Origin: Sipunculus nudus
Taxonomy: Eukaryota > Annelida > Sipuncula > Golfingiida > Sipunculidae
Direction of reading: 5' to 3'
Length of the DNA stretch: 64,000 nt
Assembly (NCBI GenBank): GCA_026874595.1
Contig: CM049319.1
Coordinates: 6,458,101-6,522,100, forward strand
The notes below the pieces were generated by a model that was given only the letters and a program-made list of their open reading frames with translations, was not told where the DNA came from and did no database searches. The position numbers and the translations under genes are program-made. Positions 11,481 to 21,969 of this stretch are shown in pieces (position 1 is the first letter of the stretch; each line of letters begins with the position of its first letter).

Positions 11481-11499
11481 CAAGTTATCTGTTCTTGCA

Positions 11500-11760
11500 T
11501 CTGAGTCCGCTAAACCGAAAACGGATGAGCTCGCGTCTGATCATTGGATCCAAGCACGGGAACATTAAAGTCCTGTTTGTAAAGAGACGTACGTAGCGGC
11601 AGAAACAGCAACACGCCATGGCAACGGTTCATAGGTGCGCTGTTCTTCTCGAGCGATCACCTCGGAGACGGGAGACAGATGACGTCACCTAGCGATGCGT
11701 GAGATCTAGGTATCATGTGAGTTGGAGCGTTCGGCTTCCTTGCCAAAGACCGCTGATGTT
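11500..11760. promoter_or_regulatory. GC-richer block with CRE-like and X-box-like motifs
   Basis: A CpG-richer island in AT-rich surroundings. It contains a perfect palindromic CRE (TGACGTCA, 11680-11687) and GCCATGGCAAC (11615-11625), which resembles part of an RFX X-box. No transcription unit was identified next to it, so promoter function is only a suggestion. Confidence 0.25.
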
Positions 11761-11769
11761 ACTTTGACA

Positions 11770-12470
11770 TTTCAAACATGATTACACGAAGGCTAATAAC
11801 TTCTTCCAGACGTTGAAAATCTGTTTAAATTATTTTTCCTTCCTAAAAGCTCAACAACAGGTCAGCCGAGTCTGCTGCATTCTACTATAAATTGAGAATT
11901 TGGGCGTGGTCCAAACAAAGTGTTAGTGTACACTGCCGAATGACTACTCCTAGCAACGAATCTCTCTCCACAGACAGATTCTCGCCTTGACATTGTTCTT
12001 TGAGTACTTTCATGTCCATACCCGCACCCTAATCAAACCCGGACAGGTTTTTTTCTCCCAGTTTCTCGAAATTGCTCATTCGGGCTTCCCTTTTGTGTTA
12101 ACCCTCAATAGTGCCATACTTCCCATATCGAAATTAAAGGTATACCGCTAGATTAAACAAATTCAAACTTGCATTTATAGCCAACTCTTCTAAGGAAATT
12201 ACATGTTAATTAATATATAATATTAATCTACCAACAAGTTACGGCAGAACCAATATGAATACTGCATTCTTCGGAGGATATGGAGGATAACTTTGCACTC
12301 CTCGCTCAATATGAGATATAACTTGAGAGAGGCATTCGGTCCAGATCCTCCCAAGCACCCTTAGACGAGTCAAAATATGTATAACCCCAATAAATTGCAA
12401 GAACTTGTTTTATCGTAATTTTCTGTACTATAGGACCAGCTTAACAATATATCAAAAGTTTACCAAAACT
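11770..12470. other. Sequence ahead of the satellite array
   Basis: No gene was recognised. Confidence 0.35.
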
Positions 12471-12479
12471 GGACCAATG

Positions 12480-13215
12480 GAAAGTTGATATATTTTCAGG
12501 AACGCGTCCAAGATGGCCGCCAAGCCCCTCAGATGGCAATTAATTATTTATTTTTCATCATAGAGTTGTAATTTTGGTGTCTACAAATAGGTTTTTGGAA
12601 ACCAGAATGGTATTGGAACAAATAAAAACATGTTTGCGAATTTATATTACTGGCCAATCCAAGATGGGTCCAAAACGGCCGCCAAGTCCTTAAAATGGCC
12701 ATAAATAATTCATTTCTCATCATAGAGTTGAAATATCGGTATCTACTACTAGGTTTCTGATGTCTAAAATCCAATGGAATCAATAAAATCATCAATACGT
12801 ATTTATGTAACTGAAAATCCATGATGGCGTCCAAAATGGCCACCAAGTCCTTAAAATGACCATAAATCATTCATTTTTCATCATAGAGATGAAATATCGG
12901 TATCTACCACTAGGTTTTGGGGGTCCAGAAATCCATTAGAACCATCAAAGCATCCTTACGTGTTCATGTCCCTGACAAATCCTAGATTGCGTCCAAAATA
13001 AACGCCAAGTCCATATAAATTGCCATAAATCATTCATTTTTCACCATAGAGTTGTAATTTTGGTATATACTATGAGTCTATTATATTTTTTTGTTTTAAA
13101 TCCAGTGAAACTAAATAAAGCATCGCTGTGTGGTCATGTGAACTGCAAATTAAAGATTTGCTCAAAATGGCTTCCGATGACATCATTAACAGCCACTCAT
13201 TTTATCATTCCCGTT
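12480..13215 (+). repeat. Tandem satellite, about 162-bp unit, about 4.4 copies
   Basis: The marker GCGTCCAAAATGGCCGCCAAG (with variants) recurs at about 12504, 12667, 12827, 12989 and 13159, giving spacings of 160-170 bases. Each unit also carries TTCATCATAGAGTTGWAAT and a GGTATCTACTACTAGG motif. The copies are diverged, and the last is the most decayed. Frames running through the array on either strand are repeat-derived. Confidence 0.88.
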
Positions 13216-16080
13216 ATTTTGGTTTTACTAATTGTTCTTTTAAGAGTTAAAAATTTAAGGGGTAAAAACGGTTCAAGAATAAAGCCTGAATCAATTGCTA
13301 ACCTATTGGGCCAAGATAGTAAACAGAATGTTTTAAGGTGTATTGATAAAGACATTAAGACAGTAAAATTTAGTGGAGGATAAAACAGAACGAAGATACC
13401 CATGTATAACAAGTAATTTTGCCATATGATGTAAGGAACGGATGGAAATCGAAGGTCTTGAACTCGAGCCTGTAAATGAGGTCAGGTCTCGAAATCTAGG
13501 CCAAATCCAGCTCCGGTCCAATCTGAACAAGCTCTGTCTAACATACTGGTAAACATGCTGCTCACATATACGTGTATATGTAACATGCATATGTATAAGT
13601 GTTAAAGAATGTTAAAATGAACAGGTGCCCTTGAAATGAACTCTTCCTACGAGATATTGCAGAGAATGTTACGTTTTATTTGCAGATCATAATGCCATGG
13701 GTAGCTTTCATAATCTCCTGTAGTATTGGACAGAGGCAAGCGTATCGATGGTAGGTAACTGATGGATCTGATCCAGTTTCTCTGCATTGACTGCGGAAAG
13801 TCTACATATGAGTTTATAAAAGTGTTGAAAATTCTCTGAGTGATGATACTCTTCACTTTAAATAGTGCATGTAGTTTGTATAGAGGAGGGATTAGCACTC
13901 TGTTTGCAGGTTCCATATATACTTTTTGAGAGCTGAAATAAATGTAGAGGTCATAGTTTCAGCATGGTGCTGGACATTATTAGATCTCTACTCTCATCAT
14001 GCTTACTTCTTTCTTCACTGTGCTGCGTGGGCCTGACCCTTAAGCTCCTCAAAACAGTTCTTTTGTAAAAGTGATAGACATTCTGTAATCTATCAAAGCC
14101 ATTTCTTCATCCAGGTATTCTTGGTTGACTTCTTTATTAACTGAATGTTGACTTCTCCTTAAAAAACATTCTTAACTGGTTTCCCCTGGCAAAGGGGTTA
14201 AGAAGATATTTTTGTTTCAATTCAACAATAGTGAATGTTCTATAGGACCAGGTTGTTTCCTGATGAACGGTGTAGTGTGCAGAGTGAGGATCTATCTGAG
14301 CAGGCGGTGCTGTATCCAAAACTCGGTTGCATGCACGGCCCTGGTGATTCTAGGGTCTTGTGTATCGCGTCCTCGGCTGATGGCTTAGTGGATAAAGTGG
14401 TACTGTTCGGATCTCAGATGCTTCCAATATTCTGTATTTGTCTTTTTATCTGTAGGAAGTATTTGTGGTATTGAGGTTGTTTTCTACAGAGATGATTAAA
14501 ACAGACCATTATCTATTAAAATATAATATTGCCATGTGGACCAAGCACGGCCCTCCAATTTCTGTAGTTGCTCTTGACTCTGGTAGTTAAGTCTTTCAAG
14601 ATCTACACAGACGGATCCTGGCGAGATTTGGAGATCAGGATCTCTTGCGTGATAATAGAGGTAGCAGTGTTTCATCAGCTGCTTATTGATTGGAGTTTCT
14701 GAACTGATAGCTGTTAGAAATGTTCATTAAATGTTGGTTAAGTTATTCCCCATGAATCTTCCCAAATACGTATGCATTATGCTAGCTTTAAATCTCAAAA
14801 GGAAAGGTTGCATTCTTCACTGGATCTTTTAGTCTTTGAATTAAATACTATATTATAGTTTAGTCTTGGAACAAAAAGTGACATAGATGTCACAAACTGG
14901 AGGATAGTCAATCAGTTGATTCTATAATGGCAAGCATGGATGCAGTCTTCTGAAGATGGTCCATTGCTGCTGCTTAATAGAACTATGTATCTGTAGGATT
15001 TTGATACTATACACGCGTTTGTTTGACCTGGTAAACCGGATACATGCAGCTAACATACAGCAAGATAATGGAAGATCGAGGATGGTAACTGTGCACTTGA
15101 CTTCGATCAGATAAATGGAAACCTCACACAAATAACAGTGATGACAGTGATGACGCTCATCCCGCAATCCTAATTCAAGTTGCCCTAGCTATTTATTTTT
15201 AGACACAATCAAACTGTCGTCAACAATAAAACCTTTTAACTATACTAATGTAAATGATTCGGCTGACATTTTGGATGTGGGGTTTGAATTTCAATGTCCA
15301 TGAGTAATCCTAACCAGAAGAATCGTGCCCTTGTGAGCCAGATTCTACGCAGCGTGGATCCTCCATAGCGGCATCATTCCCTAACGACTGTCAGAGTATG
15401 CTTAAAAGTCCAGTTTAAATGCCTACAGAGTAGTGTATTCATCATTACTAGATCCAGCCTGACACTACGCAGCTGACTTCAGTGACATGCATCATTTACA
15501 CACTCCGGAGCATACAGTGGCGCTGTTTCGATTTAATGCCGGAATTTGTCAGAAACTGTTGAATAATTAATTCTATGTTTTTTTTCACTTTTTGGTCATT
15601 GCTTATAATATAGGACCCCATAAACTTGTACCGATAAATTAAGTAATGTTCTCTCTCTCTCTCTCTGTTTCTCTCTCTCTGTTTCACTCATTTAACCATA
15701 TTATGGTCTGAGCGGTTAAAAGGGGAACGGGAAATAATTAATTTCAATTGTTGTAATATTATCAAATGTTATGAAAGCATATTATGTTCAATATGGAACA
15801 GTTGTTGTTGTTTTTTTTTTTTTTTTGCTTTTACAAGTCATTTTTACGCAAGTACCGGGTTCTTCAGAATGATCTGTTGAAATACGCCTTTTAACGCATA
15901 TGCAAAACATATTAAACCGGAACGTGTATTTGGATGCAGTTACATGGCTCTCCATACTGTATTCATTGAACACGAGTGAAGTGTGAACACGGCTTAAAGG
16001 GGCCTATACCGATGTGTGACGTTTATTAACTACAGATAATCCCTTGGTCCTTTTATAAAAATAAACAAAACAACACCGAT
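13216..16080. other. Unassigned region with old coding-like remnants
   Basis: A third GAGTCC/CAGGTC-like patch occurs near 13460-13520. Between about 13640 and 15500 the sequence is less AT-rich and has broken minus-strand frames (for example 13647-13916 and 14922-15167) without convincing starts or splice pairs. A decayed mobile element is possible, but no diagnostic motif was found. The CT microsatellite at 15649 is listed separately. Confidence 0.3.
15649..15686. repeat. (CT)n microsatellite
   Basis: CT repeats with two GTTT interruptions. Confidence 0.93.
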
Positions 16081-16148
16081 TCTATGGTACACAGGCTGCT
16101 CGTTATGTTTACAACCACATTTTTTATCATTTCTGTGTGTAGAAGTGT

Positions 16149-16163
16149 GGGGGGGGGGGGGGG
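16149..16163. repeat. Poly-G tract
   Basis: Fifteen consecutive G residues. Confidence 0.95.
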
Positions 16164-16189
16164 TGAAATAGCCCCAGTTCAAAATTCAA

Positions 16190-16400
16190 ACACATTCAGT
16201 AAATCAAACGAACCAGAGTTTTTAAATGTTTCTGTTTGTCAACATGGGCGCATGTATTTAATAACAGCTTGTATATATAAACAAGCTCACACATTTTCAC
16301 TGGTTTCTATTAAAAAATTATCTTGCCAGATTTACCAACATTAATATGTTCGCAGAGTAAGCCGGGAATCACATAAAATCTACAATTAAGACAGGTGAAT
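16190..16400 (+). repeat. Dispersed repeat, copy 1 of 2 in this window
   Basis: This shares ordered blocks with 23650-23860 in the same orientation: TTTGTCAACATGGGCGCATGT, ACAGCTTGTA, CGCAGAGTAAGCC and AATCACATA, ending near CAGGTGAATAGC. Identity is interrupted, which suggests two old copies of one element. No terminal repeats were seen. Confidence 0.6.
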
Positions 16401-16408
16401 AGCGGACT

Positions 16409-16618
16409 TTAAAGGTTCGTGCCGTATACGTGTACAGGATAATGACCACATGAATGCCAGGACAAACAGAACAAATTGACATCAGACTGACACGTGAAGC
16501 CACGACTTACACAAGGTTTAGTGCCTTGGCAACATGACAGGCTCGAGGCTACTATCATAAATAAGCGGAAACGTCTAAGTGCGCTGGTCATGGCTGACGT
16601 TACCTGACGTGTCGCCAT
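16409..16618 (-). CDS. Hypothetical small Cys-rich secreted protein, 69 aa
   Basis: An ATG (16618) to TAA frame on the minus strand. A basic stretch (ALRRFR) is followed by a hydrophobic core LFMIVASSL, which reads as a signal peptide or anchor. Seven cysteines follow in 41 residues, beginning with a CC pair. A consensus donor (TGT|GTAAGT) lies in frame after codon 36, with the coding boundary at 16511, so this may be a first coding exon rather than a complete gene. A GTCGCCATGGTAA motif resembling an RFX X-box overlaps the start codon. GC content is above the surroundings. The family is not recognised. Small Cys-rich secreted proteins in molluscs have many roles and none is assigned here. 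Confidence 0.35.
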   Translation of the reverse strand: MATRQVTSAMTSALRRFRLFMIVASSLSCCQGTKPCVSRGFTCQSDVNLFCLSWHSCGHYPVHVYGTNL

Positions 16619-17041
16619 GGTAATTGATCACTGACGAGGGATCACGAACGGTAAATAACGACAGGCACGGTCTGTACATCATCGTCTTGTACATTAGTCG
16701 TTTTCACACTACAGGCGTCTCGATTCTCCGATGTCGAATTCAACATACGGGATTCGATACACTTCGAAGTTCAAACTGCACCAGAAAAAAGGCCCATTCA
16801 GGGTCACATTCAATGAAATATTCGGTTTACTTCTCGTGTTCGCTGTTACAGCACATGCGCATAAATATTTTTCCGGAAACGGTATTCAACTACGTTGGTG
16901 TGAATAGCGTATTAGTGAATGTGGTATTGAAACTACCTCACGAGGTTGTCTTACTGATATGGATCGAAAAAAGGATGAATACCAGAAGGGGATCCTTTTT
17001 CAGCCAACGCAACCGTTTTAAAAGTTTAAGACCAATTTTAA

Positions 17042-17157
17042 GGTCTGGACCCCCCCCCCCCCCCCCTTTCCGGACCAAAGGACTTGTTTTTTTAGGTGTT
17101 GTCATTAGTCTTCCGGGTTTGCACCCCTCCTTTTCCTAAACCCTGGATCCGCCCCTG
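17042..17157. repeat. Poly-C tract and repeat fragment ending CCTGGATCCGCCCCTG
   Basis: A run of about 18 C residues (about 17050-17067) is followed, about 75 bases later, by CCCTGGATCCGCCCCTG. The same C-run plus CCTGGATCCGCGCCTG arrangement occurs in the small element at 18797-18940, so this is probably a diverged relative lacking a clear left terminus. Confidence 0.5.
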
Positions 17158-18283
17158 AATACGGGAGTAGTGTGAACAGAATGTGGACTTGAAGACAAAC
17201 AAACGATACTAGTTGTCGAAATCAGTCGTTATGGTTGAGTGTGATCAAGCTCATGTTTCATTCTACCGGGCGTTTTTATTTCTTCAAGTTACATATGACA
17301 TTCCTCTCACGCGTATTGTCTGTCTACGCCTTCGCAATTGATTATTCTTGTATATCTCTAGGGCAACGCCTCCATTTGTAATGAAAGTCGTGATCGCGTA
17401 AATTCCCAAGACCTTCTGAGGGTTAATTGTTATGCCTGCGGAAAATCTTTCAATCCTGTTTCGCTCGCAATGAAAATAAATATTTTTTTAGAATATAAAT
17501 CTGTGATCTACTTAAATTATTGACTGTATATGTTCTTTACGCGTATGGGAAACTTAATATAATCAGTTAACAGCACCCCCTTGAGTCTGTGACAGAAAAG
17601 GAGACTGTTTCGTCTGTATAGAAAAGAAACGTATGCCTCAAATGAAAAACAGTTTAAAAGGACAAACTTACTGGAAAAAGCCTGTTTATTTCTAATCGTG
17701 CGTCTATTGGTGCTGCTAACGCAGCAGCGTATCCTGCATACCAGTTACTCAGTTAAGCCCCGTTCCCACTTTCACGAATGTGGCGCCGAATCACCACGAA
17801 TGTGCACCATTATTCTTCGCAGGGGAGTGTGGGGATGTCGTAGATTATATCTTGGACATCCGGCAGTGTTCGTTGCAATGTCTTGGGCACTTAGAATTCG
17901 TGGCGCTATTTTTGAAATGTTCAAAAATCAAGCTTTGTCGTCACAAGTCGTAGCGAAGTCGTAACAGTTTCTTGGCACGTCGTGTAAAATTCCTCGTAAT
18001 TCGTGGTCATTCGTGATGTGAAACCGTGTCACGAATGGTCACGAATGATCACGCCCTAGCCACAACTTCAACACGACTTGAGTACGACTACAGCAAGAAC
18101 CACCCAAGTTTTTTGTGTTAGGCATGTATTTTGTAGGAAGCGTTTACTGTAATGTAGCTTCTATACCTGTTTTATGCTTTTGTATGTTTTTGTGTATGTG
18201 GAATGTTTTTTGTGAGTATTCTTGTTTAAAAAAACACCCAAGAAAGAGGCACAATCATGTGACGTCAGCCGAATCGAAAGTAC

Positions 18284-18472
18284 ATGGACATCGACGTTGT
18301 AGATACACTCTTTTCTGGTCTGAATGTGCCTCCAAATCACAGAAGTTCAAGCAGAAGAATTTTAAACCAAAGTCGATCTTCGTACAGTCAGAGTCATTCG
18401 GACACTGATACCAAATCAAACAATTATTATGTTAGTTTTCCTAAAAACAGGTTCAAATTTGAATTTGAATAA
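18284..18472 (+). CDS. Hypothetical Ser-rich ORF inside the TTAA element, 62 aa
   Basis: ATG to TAA, 62 residues. The frame begins with an acidic stretch (MDIDVVDTLFSG), then a Ser/Arg-rich middle (HRSSSRRILNQSRSSYSQSH), and ends in a basic and aromatic tail. The start context is weak (T at -3, G at +4). A TGACGTCAG motif lies about 27 bases upstream. A possible but weak donor (CAG|GTTCAA) occurs near the end. It resembles no transposase known to me. It could be a cargo exon captured by the element, part of the element's own gene, or a chance frame. Confidence 0.3.
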   Translation: MDIDVVDTLFSGLNVPPNHRSSSRRILNQSRSSYSQSHSDTDTKSNNYYVSFPKNRFKFEFE

Positions 18473-18796
18473 CCATTATTTTTTGTTTAAATTTCCCAAT
18501 TTATTTCCATTCAAATATATCGCACATCGCTGCCTATTTATGAAATAGTCTTCATATGATAAAGGTTTCATTGGAGAAAAAAAATTGACACTATCTGTCT
18601 TTGTATATTATACGGGTAAATTTGTCTTTGTAATATAAGGGAAAATAGAATTTTCTTTTGAAATTGTGACTTTTTTGGAAGAAAATGAGGAAACATTATC
18701 ACAGCTAGCTAACTGGATTTGTTTTAATGGAAGATGTTTTGTATTGATATTGGGTAAATTTAAACCAAAATTATTCAAAGAAGGTACTTTAACATT

Positions 18797-18940
18797 CAGG
18801 CGCGGACCAATGTTCAACCATGACAGGTAAGTTGCTCGGAATAATCACCCAATGACACCCATTGACCGCCCCCTCCCCCAACTCTCCCCCCCCCCCCCAA
18901 AAAAAACCCTCCCTTGCAAAAAATCCTGGATCCGCGCCTG
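18797..18940. mobile_element. 144-bp MITE-like element nested in the TTAA element
   Basis: Perfect 10-bp terminal inverted repeats: CAGGCGCGGA at 18797-18806 and TCCGCGCCTG at 18931-18940. The interior holds a poly-C then poly-A tract. Flanking bases do not show an obvious target duplication. A partial relative is present at about 17042-17157. Confidence 0.7.
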
Positions 18941-19361
18941 ACACTATCTTCTTTGTTTTGATATTATAATAGTTATATATCACAAATTTAACATACACTT
19001 CTGTGGGTGTTTGTGTTTGTGTCAGCCAAGGACACATTTTTATTATTTTGTAATATTCTTATGACTTTTCGTTCATAGCAGTCCCCATTATTTTCGTACC
19101 CAATCGTCCACTAATCGTAGCCAAGTCGTAGAAAATCTTGAAGATATCGTACCAGTTTCTTGGACGTATCGGTGTCGTGAACATTCTTAAAAGTCTCGTG
19201 TCATATCGTGCTAGCTTCGTGTCACTGTCGTTCCATGTCGTACTGGCATCGTACTCCTCTCATACGGCATCGTCCACGTAAAGGATTTTTTTTCACTCGA
19301 CAGGCAGATTGGCCACTAATAACGTGAAATAAAATTCGTGAAAGTGGGAACGGGGCTTAAA

Positions 19362-20050
19362 GTATACAGCTATACGGACCAGACAGTCTAAACCTTTTAG
19401 GGGTTGGTCTTCAGCAATATCTGCCATGTTTTAACAACCATGCTGAGTTATATCAATTTGTCTCTGATGTTTATATATCAAACAGGTACTTTATTTGTCA
19501 TATTTTTCTCGGTCGTTTCGCACTTAACTGGCGTTTTTTTTTTTCGACCCATTTGATGCTCGTTCACCTGCCCACCGCCGTTTTTACATAGGATATAGAT
19601 TGAATGGGTATATGATATTCAGCTTAATTGCATATGAAGGTCTAACGTCAAAATTGGATTTTAGAAATTATTTATACAGATGCAGCTCAGGTACACACAT
19701 TTTCGTCTCGTCAGTTTTTTAAACGTTCTGTTATAACTGAATGATTATTTAACAGTACTACATTCATAGTAGTGATTGCCTCACATTTAGGATAGATTAT
19801 ACATGTATTATGGCTTACTTTTTCTTCAAAACCTATTAAGTAATAGTGTGATAAAATAAACTTAATCTGTTGTAAGATCATAAGTATGTTAAACATAAAA
19901 AATGTGAAACATATTAAAAGAAAAACATTTTATATCAACTGAAATAGATTAGTATTAATCAAAATCACAAGTATGCTTAGATATACTAGAACTGTATAGA
20001 AATGATTATTATGAAAAGTGCAGTCTGGTAAAGTGAGCACTTAGCTGAAA
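19362..20050. other. AT-rich sequence, nothing recognised
   Basis: No exon or repeat was recognised to the right of the TTAA element. Confidence 0.35.
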
Positions 20051-20115
20051 TGGGCATAATACACGACGAGATAAAGATCGTTTCTTGCCTTGCGCTGTTC
20101 TCACCACGCCTGCAG

Positions 20116-20259
20116 GTGATCAGGGCGTGGATGACGGTTAAATTCCAGGCAGCCTGTTTGAGTACTGGCACTACAGTCTGTGAGCGATGTCCGACATACT
20201 TACAGCCCTGCGAGGACAGACCCACACAGCTAGATGTTACGACTGAGCCGCCGCTGTTG
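20116..20259 (+). CDS. Exon-like segment, Cys-containing, strand uncertain
   Basis: On the plus strand a long pyrimidine tract and acceptor (CTGTTCTCACCACGCCTGCAG) lead into a 144-bp frame (48 codons, phase 0 at both ends) that stops at a moderate donor (TTG|GTAATT). It contains four cysteines in a CERCP...PCED arrangement. The minus strand over the same block is also open and carries a strong GTAAGT donor at GGCT|GTAAGT, so an exon on the opposite strand cannot be excluded. GC content is high. No family was recognised on either strand. Confidence 0.3.
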
Positions 20260-20794
20260 GTAATTGCGTTTATCTGTAGCGGGCACCTGTGACGTGGCGC
20301 TCCGATTGCTCGACGGTTTGATATTATAACAAACGTCACGAACCAGCACGTTATACTCCAGACCGGCAGGACTCAGACAGTGTCCAATAATGAGGTGTCT
20401 GTTCGGGGTCTAACGCGCAGACAACCATATGGCGTATGTTTTATAAATGTATATAATGTTAGTTTTAAAGAAACTTCTGTAGTCTGCACGTAACACTTTC
20501 AGTTAAAAGAAGAGTGCATGCCAAAGTTACCATGCATTCACATACAAGGTTTATTAAGTTAGATGAAATATAGTATATTATCTTTTAAACAGTACAGTAT
20601 CTATCAATATATTCGTTCCGTTCAATAACCATTTGCCTATTCCTGTACAAAAGTGGTTAAAAAACTTACACCAGGCACGATCGGGGGCGCAAAGTATAAA
20701 CCTAGCCACATCCTACCTTGTGAAATTACCATACAACTTCACAAAATAAGATTTTTCAAGCTTCCAACATGTGTTTCTTCCGTGTTTTGGAATT

Positions 20795-20945
20795 GTCGCG
20801 CGTGCGCAAGATTGAGCCTCGAGCCATGCAGTCTTCTTATGCCAAACAGACACGTGGATTGTGTTTACTCACACGCAGAACCATAACAACGGATTAAACA
20901 GGTTTAGGGGAGATATTAAGCCCGTTTGCCGGTATGGTTTTGCTG
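20795..20945 (+). repeat. Dispersed repeat, copy 1 of 2 in this window
   Basis: This shares ATGCAGTCT, AAACAGACACR, TTGTGTTTACTCACA, TTTGCCGG and TGTTTGTATTC, in order, with 46140-46300 in the same orientation. Old, diverged copies. Confidence 0.6.
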
Positions 20946-21332
20946 GTAAATGTTTGTATTCGGCAGTAAATGAGCAAGTAACACTGAGATAATACACATA
21001 TTATTGTAAATGAATATGAACCTTTAACTATTATAGCACCCTTATTATGTACATCAGGCTAGGAACAGTGAAGTTAGTAAAAAATAAGAAGAACGTATAA
21101 TCTTCTGATTTAGTTTAACCATTATACCGACTCGAACCGACTAGGGACCTTCAGCTCAAAGTCTGAAGTCTAAACGTTCACAGTGAGAGCAAGGGCGAGG
21201 GTTACGCTACGTCCATATGCAAGTATTTTCTCATGACATAATTCTCATTGGAATGCACTACCTTATTGTTATTTTATTTGAATTAATGTTATTTTAACTT
21301 TCAGGAGGTACCCACTGTCTGCCAAATGCAAC

Positions 21333-21420
21333 GGACAACTCTTAATAAATGAATTATTTCTTTCCACGGTATATTTGGACAACTCTTAATAAATGAATTA
21401 TTACTTTCCACGGTATATTT
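21333..21420. repeat. 44-bp tandem duplication
   Basis: Two copies of a 44-bp unit beginning GGACAACTCTTAATAAATGA, nearly identical (one clear difference, ATTTC versus ATTAC). Confidence 0.93.
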
Positions 21421-21500
21421 TGTGTTCTTTTTCTTATTATCATGCGAAAGAATAAACAATATAGTTAGGGGATTACTTATCTGTATACGATTTGCAACAG

Positions 21501-21587
21501 AAGAATGACCAACTCAAACGTCTTCATCGTGATTCAAGAAAACGCCTCTTCATACCAGCAAGGACCTGGCCGTTACATTTTACCAAG
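21501..21587 (+). CDS. Probable penultimate exon of an unknown plus-strand gene
   Basis: An 87-bp segment of 29 codons, phase 0 at both ends. It lies between an acceptor (GATTTGCAACAG) and a donor (AAG|GTATTT). The peptide is basic (KNDQLKRLHRDSRKR) and then more hydrophobic. It pairs by strand and phase with the candidate terminal exon at 21825-21965, across a 237-bp intron. Product not recognised. Confidence 0.45.
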
Positions 21588-21824
21588 GTATTTGTTATTA
21601 ACATATATTGTATTGCAAAACTCATACACAATACGCACTTCATGTATTTTTGTACACGATCACATCAAATAAAATGTACAGAATTCAAACAAAACACTTT
21701 TCCTGGAAATTATTTGACCATACTTCAAAATTTACAATCTTGTAATTTGCACATGTAATATATGCATATATATGTGGTACCAAGATATCTTGGAACCACA
21801 TGGTTAGATCATTGCTTGTATAAG

Positions 21825-21965
21825 AAGATGAGAAATCGCAACAAAATGAAGAATCAGAAGTATCCATTGTGTCCGCATGGTACCTATGAACTGCCAGAGG
21901 ATCATGGAGGAAAATTTAAACATATGTCCGGAGATGTTTTTTCCACGTCCAATTTAGTGAAATGA
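21825..21965 (+). CDS. Probable terminal exon of an unknown plus-strand gene
   Basis: A 141-bp segment of 46 codons plus TGA, entered in phase 0 after an ATAAG acceptor whose pyrimidine tract is weak (ATTGCTTGTATAAG). The peptide starts very basic (KMRNRNKMKNQK) and then reads YPLCPHGTYELPEDHGGKF, coding-like and rich in conserved-type residues. Codon use and GC exceed the flanks. No canonical AATAAA is seen close downstream. The protein family is not recognised. Upstream exons beyond 21501 were not found. Confidence 0.45.
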   Translation, partial: KMRNRNKMKNQKYPLCPHGTYELPEDHGGKFKHMSGDVFSTSNLVK

Positions 21966-21969
21966 TCAA

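Larger units (their letters stand above)
17757..19356. mobile_element. 1.6-kb DNA transposon (piggyBac-like TTAA target site)
   Basis: The ends carry a perfect inverted repeat: left starts GCCCCGTTCCCACTTTCACG and the right end is its exact reverse complement, for 23 bases. TTAA lies directly outside each end (17753-17756 and 19357-19360), the target duplication typical of piggyBac-type elements. Inside both ends are many short TCGTA/TCGTG/ACGAAT sub-terminal motifs, denser within about 300 bases of each terminus. No transposase frame was recognised, so it is probably non-autonomous. It encloses a smaller MITE (18797-18940) and an ATG-started ORF (18284-18472). Confidence 0.85.

Noticed and set aside
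12544..12870. 108-codon minus-strand frame
   Set aside because: It lies wholly in the 162-bp satellite, so its internal repeats are satellite units.
16624..17139. The longest open frame of the window, 171 codons
   Set aside because: It has no ATG start at its beginning, runs through a poly-C tract into a repeat fragment, and shows no domain or splice signals.
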